NCBI GenBank assembly: GCA_022704985.1 | Contig: JAKJFI010000042.1 | Coordinates: 1 to 7,419, forward strand | DNA from: Candidatus Omnitrophota bacterium | Lineage (GTDB): Bacteria > Ratteibacteria > UBA8468 > B48-G9 > JAFGKM01 | Direction of reading: 5' to 3' | DNA length: 7,419 bases | Shown here: in pieces, positions 6,089 through 7,419 of the stretch | Position numbering within the stretch: the stretch's first letter is position 1 | How the letters are laid out: every line of letters starts with the position of its first letter | Notes under the pieces: generated by a model | Told to the model about the DNA's origin: nothing | Database searches by the model: none | What the model saw: the letters and a program-made list of their open reading frames with translations, nothing else | Program-made: the position numbers and the translations under genes

Positions 6089-7063
6089 ATGAAAGCAGAC
6101 CTTAGAAGAACCTACGATGCCATACATTACTTCAGGACTATAAATCCCCGGACATACCAGCTGATGGGTTATCTCGGATACAACAAAGAGACGGAATTCG
6201 AGAATACTCATGGCAGGTGGACAGTGTACGTAAAAAAAGAATTCTCCTTCCCCTTTTTCAATGCCGGATACTCATCCCCGGTAAACAGGTTTACCGCCGT
6301 GTACAGGGGCAACAACGGCAGAAATATGTGCGTTTACGGTTCTTTTGAAACGCAGAATACAGACGACATCAGACAGAACCTTCTTATCCTTACCGATACC
6401 ATGCTTGCGCCGGTGGAGAAATTCCTCGGCATACCGGTAGCGCTCACGGAGGAAAATGCGCAGGACTACGGTTATATCCGAGGGGTAATCTTCGGCAGCA
6501 TACTTATCATCGCCGACTTTGTCTATTCCTGGACATTCAAGCTGAATGAAGGCATCCTGACGGGTTTCATCGAGTACATAAAACGGGTCTATGACGGCAA
6601 TCCCGCGCTGGCAAATTCTATCGGGTTCGCATGGACCGGCATGTATTTCGGCCTGCCGCTGATACTGATGCCGATACTCTACGGAAACTACTGCGTAAGG
6701 AGAGCGGCTCGGGTGAGACAGCAGAAACTTCAGAAGATAGAACGTCTCCTGACCGGATACGAGTTCGGAGTAAACGCTGAAAAGGCGCTTGACGAAGAAC
6801 TTGCAACCATAATTGACGAGAAGAAAAAGGCGGTCATTTACGATGAGATAATGAAGGTGAGCAATAACCTCTCCAGGGAGGACTTCGAAACTCTTTACAT
6901 CAGAATAAGGGAAGGATTCCTGTCGCCCGATGCACTGCTCAAGTTCATAAACGACCTGCAAGAGATGGCTGGGGAAGACCTCCCCTTTGAGAAATTTGTG
7001 GAAATTGTTACAAGGTACCACAAAGCAGACCTCATAACCGAGCTAAAAATCAAACCCCTGTGA
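6089..7063 (+). CDS. Unrecognised protein with two membrane helices
   Basis: I do not recognise this 324-residue protein. It has a soluble, aromatic-rich N-terminal domain (1-125), including H-G-R-W-T-V-Y-V-K-K-E-F (41-52) and a predicted beta pattern. Two clear hydrophobic helices follow (about 128-148 and 177-199), separated by a short loop. The second helix is followed by a strongly basic segment (R-R-A-A-R-V-R, 204-210), which places the C-terminus in the cytoplasm and, with two helices, the N-terminus there as well. Residues 210-324 look fully helical and charged, with coiled-coil character near 210-260. There is no signal peptide, cysteine motif, or nucleotide-binding motif. It is transcribed away from gyrB and convergently with the methyltransferase gene on its right, so context does not assign a role. 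The start at 6089 is the first in-frame ATG, and the frame is open throughout. Confidence 0.85.
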   Translation: MKADLRRTYDAIHYFRTINPRTYQLMGYLGYNKETEFENTHGRWTVYVKKEFSFPFFNAGYSSPVNRFTAVYRGNNGRNMCVYGSFETQNTDDIRQNLLILTDTMLAPVEKFLGIPVALTEENAQDYGYIRGVIFGSILIIADFVYSWTFKLNEGILTGFIEYIKRVYDGNPALANSIGFAWTGMYFGLPLILMPILYGNYCVRRAARVRQQKLQKIERLLTGYEFGVNAEKALDEELATIIDEKKKAVIYDEIMKVSNNLSREDFETLYIRIREGFLSPDALLKFINDLQEMAGEDLPFEKFVEIVTRYHKADLITELKIKPL

Positions 7064-7078
7064 TAGCCTTCCAAACCC

Positions 7079-7178
7079 GAAATCCTGAATTCGAAATTCT
7101 AAATTCCAACGCTCCCGGATATTCCTGTTTGAATCTTGAATTTTTATTGTAGTTTGTTTAGAGTTTAGTGGTTTTTAG
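7079..7178. repeat. Degenerate heptamer repeats in the convergent spacer
   Basis: The spacer between the two convergent genes is built of 7-nt units. At 7079-7106 four run in phase: GAAATCC, TGAATTC, GAAATTC, TAAATTC. At 7131-7144 come GAATCTT and GAATTTT. At 7151-7178 a second type, around TTAGAGT, repeats with the same period and overlaps the stop codon of the methyltransferase gene. The units are separated by unrelated sequence at 7107-7130. No strong terminator hairpin with a T-run was seen here. Confidence 0.65.
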
Positions 7179-7419
7179 GATTTCTTAAACACGCCCATGC
7201 CTTCCATATGCGTGGTATGAGGAAAGAAATCAGCGCAGTACAGCTTCTTCAGTTCGTACCCGCCTGCTTTTAATTCCGCGGCGTCCCTGGCAAAAGCTGC
7301 CGGATTGCATGATACATAAATGAGAGCTGGCGCATCGACCGCAAGGACATTTTTCAGCGCCTTGCCGCTTAATCCTGCCCGCGGCGGGTCAACGAGCACA
7401 ACACCGGCGTTTTTTCCAA
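7175..7419 (-). CDS. RNA m5U methyltransferase (RlmD/TrmA family), C-terminal part
   Basis: Enzymes of this family use S-adenosylmethionine to methylate C5 of a uracil in 23S rRNA or tRNA. The visible 81 residues hold the diagnostic C-terminal blocks: D-P-P-R-A-G-L, then Y-V-S-C-N-P with the catalytic cysteine and A-R-D, and finally F-P-H-T-T-H-M-E, whose glutamate is the general base. The frame is open to the right edge (first full codon at 7417-7415), so the start lies outside; the GTG at 7399 falls within the D-P-P-R core and is not a start. The N-terminal TRAM and iron-sulphur regions that separate RlmD, RlmC and TrmA are not visible, so the exact substrate is undetermined. The stop codon overlaps the heptamer repeats. 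Confidence 0.9.
   Translation of the reverse strand, partial: GKNAGVVLVDPPRAGLSGKALKNVLAVDAPALIYVSCNPAAFARDAAELKAGGYELKKLYCADFFPHTTHMEGMGVFKKS

Noticed and set aside
6272..7021. 249-codon open frame on the minus strand
   Set aside because: It is antisense to the 6089-7063 gene, with low-complexity, arginine- and tyrosine-rich content and no ribosome site. The plus-strand frame has membrane helices and sensible composition.
7399..7417. GTG at 7399 as the start of a small 74-residue protein
   Set aside because: It falls inside the conserved D-P-P-R block of an RNA methyltransferase, and the frame continues open to the window edge.

Overview
The window (7419 bp) looks like ordinary chromosomal DNA from a Gram-negative-type bacterium. 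It is dominated by a five-gene, minus-strand cluster read from right to left: gyrB, gyrA, a TraR/DksA-type zinc-finger regulator, lspA and lgt. The last of these is cut by the left edge. The protein sequences (for example the GyrB N-terminus, which recalls PVC-group and candidate-phylum gyrases), the small DksA-like protein, and the two families of dispersed intergenic repeats fit an uncultivated lineage such as Omnitrophota or a PVC relative better than Proteobacteria or Firmicutes. This placement is inference from memory of such sequences, not a search result.

Layout, left to right. 1-220: N-terminus of Lgt (minus). 241-330: a 90-bp imperfect inverted repeat of the 'TTGTCATTGCGAG' type, filling most of the lspA-lgt gap and supplying the last codons of lspA. 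303-758 (probably to 785): lspA, whose real start may be a non-standard ACG codon. 787-1140: DksA-like protein. 1157-3580: gyrA, with two GyrA boxes encoded by a 21-bp exact direct repeat. 3587-5962: gyrB, with an E. coli-sized insert in the TOPRIM region. 5963-6088: a compact divergent promoter region. 6089-7063: a plus-strand gene for an unrecognised protein with two membrane helices, possibly made from a leaderless transcript. 7064-7174: a convergent intergenic stretch made of degenerate heptamer repeats. 7175-7419: C-terminus of an RNA m5U methyltransferase of the RlmD/TrmA family (minus, 5' end outside the window).

The clustered genes serve two jobs. GyrB and GyrA form the A2B2 DNA gyrase. 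Lgt and LspA are the first and second enzymes of lipoprotein maturation: diacylglyceryl transfer, then signal-peptide cleavage. Tight spacing (6 nt between gyrB and gyrA, 16 nt between gyrA and dksA, overlapping signals between dksA and lspA) points to one transcript starting from a good sigma-70-like promoter upstream of gyrB.

I found no convincing new multi-gene system. The points most worth following are the ACG start of lspA, the repeat that invaded the lspA 3' end, the leaderless unknown membrane protein divergent from gyrB, and the heptamer-repeat spacer.
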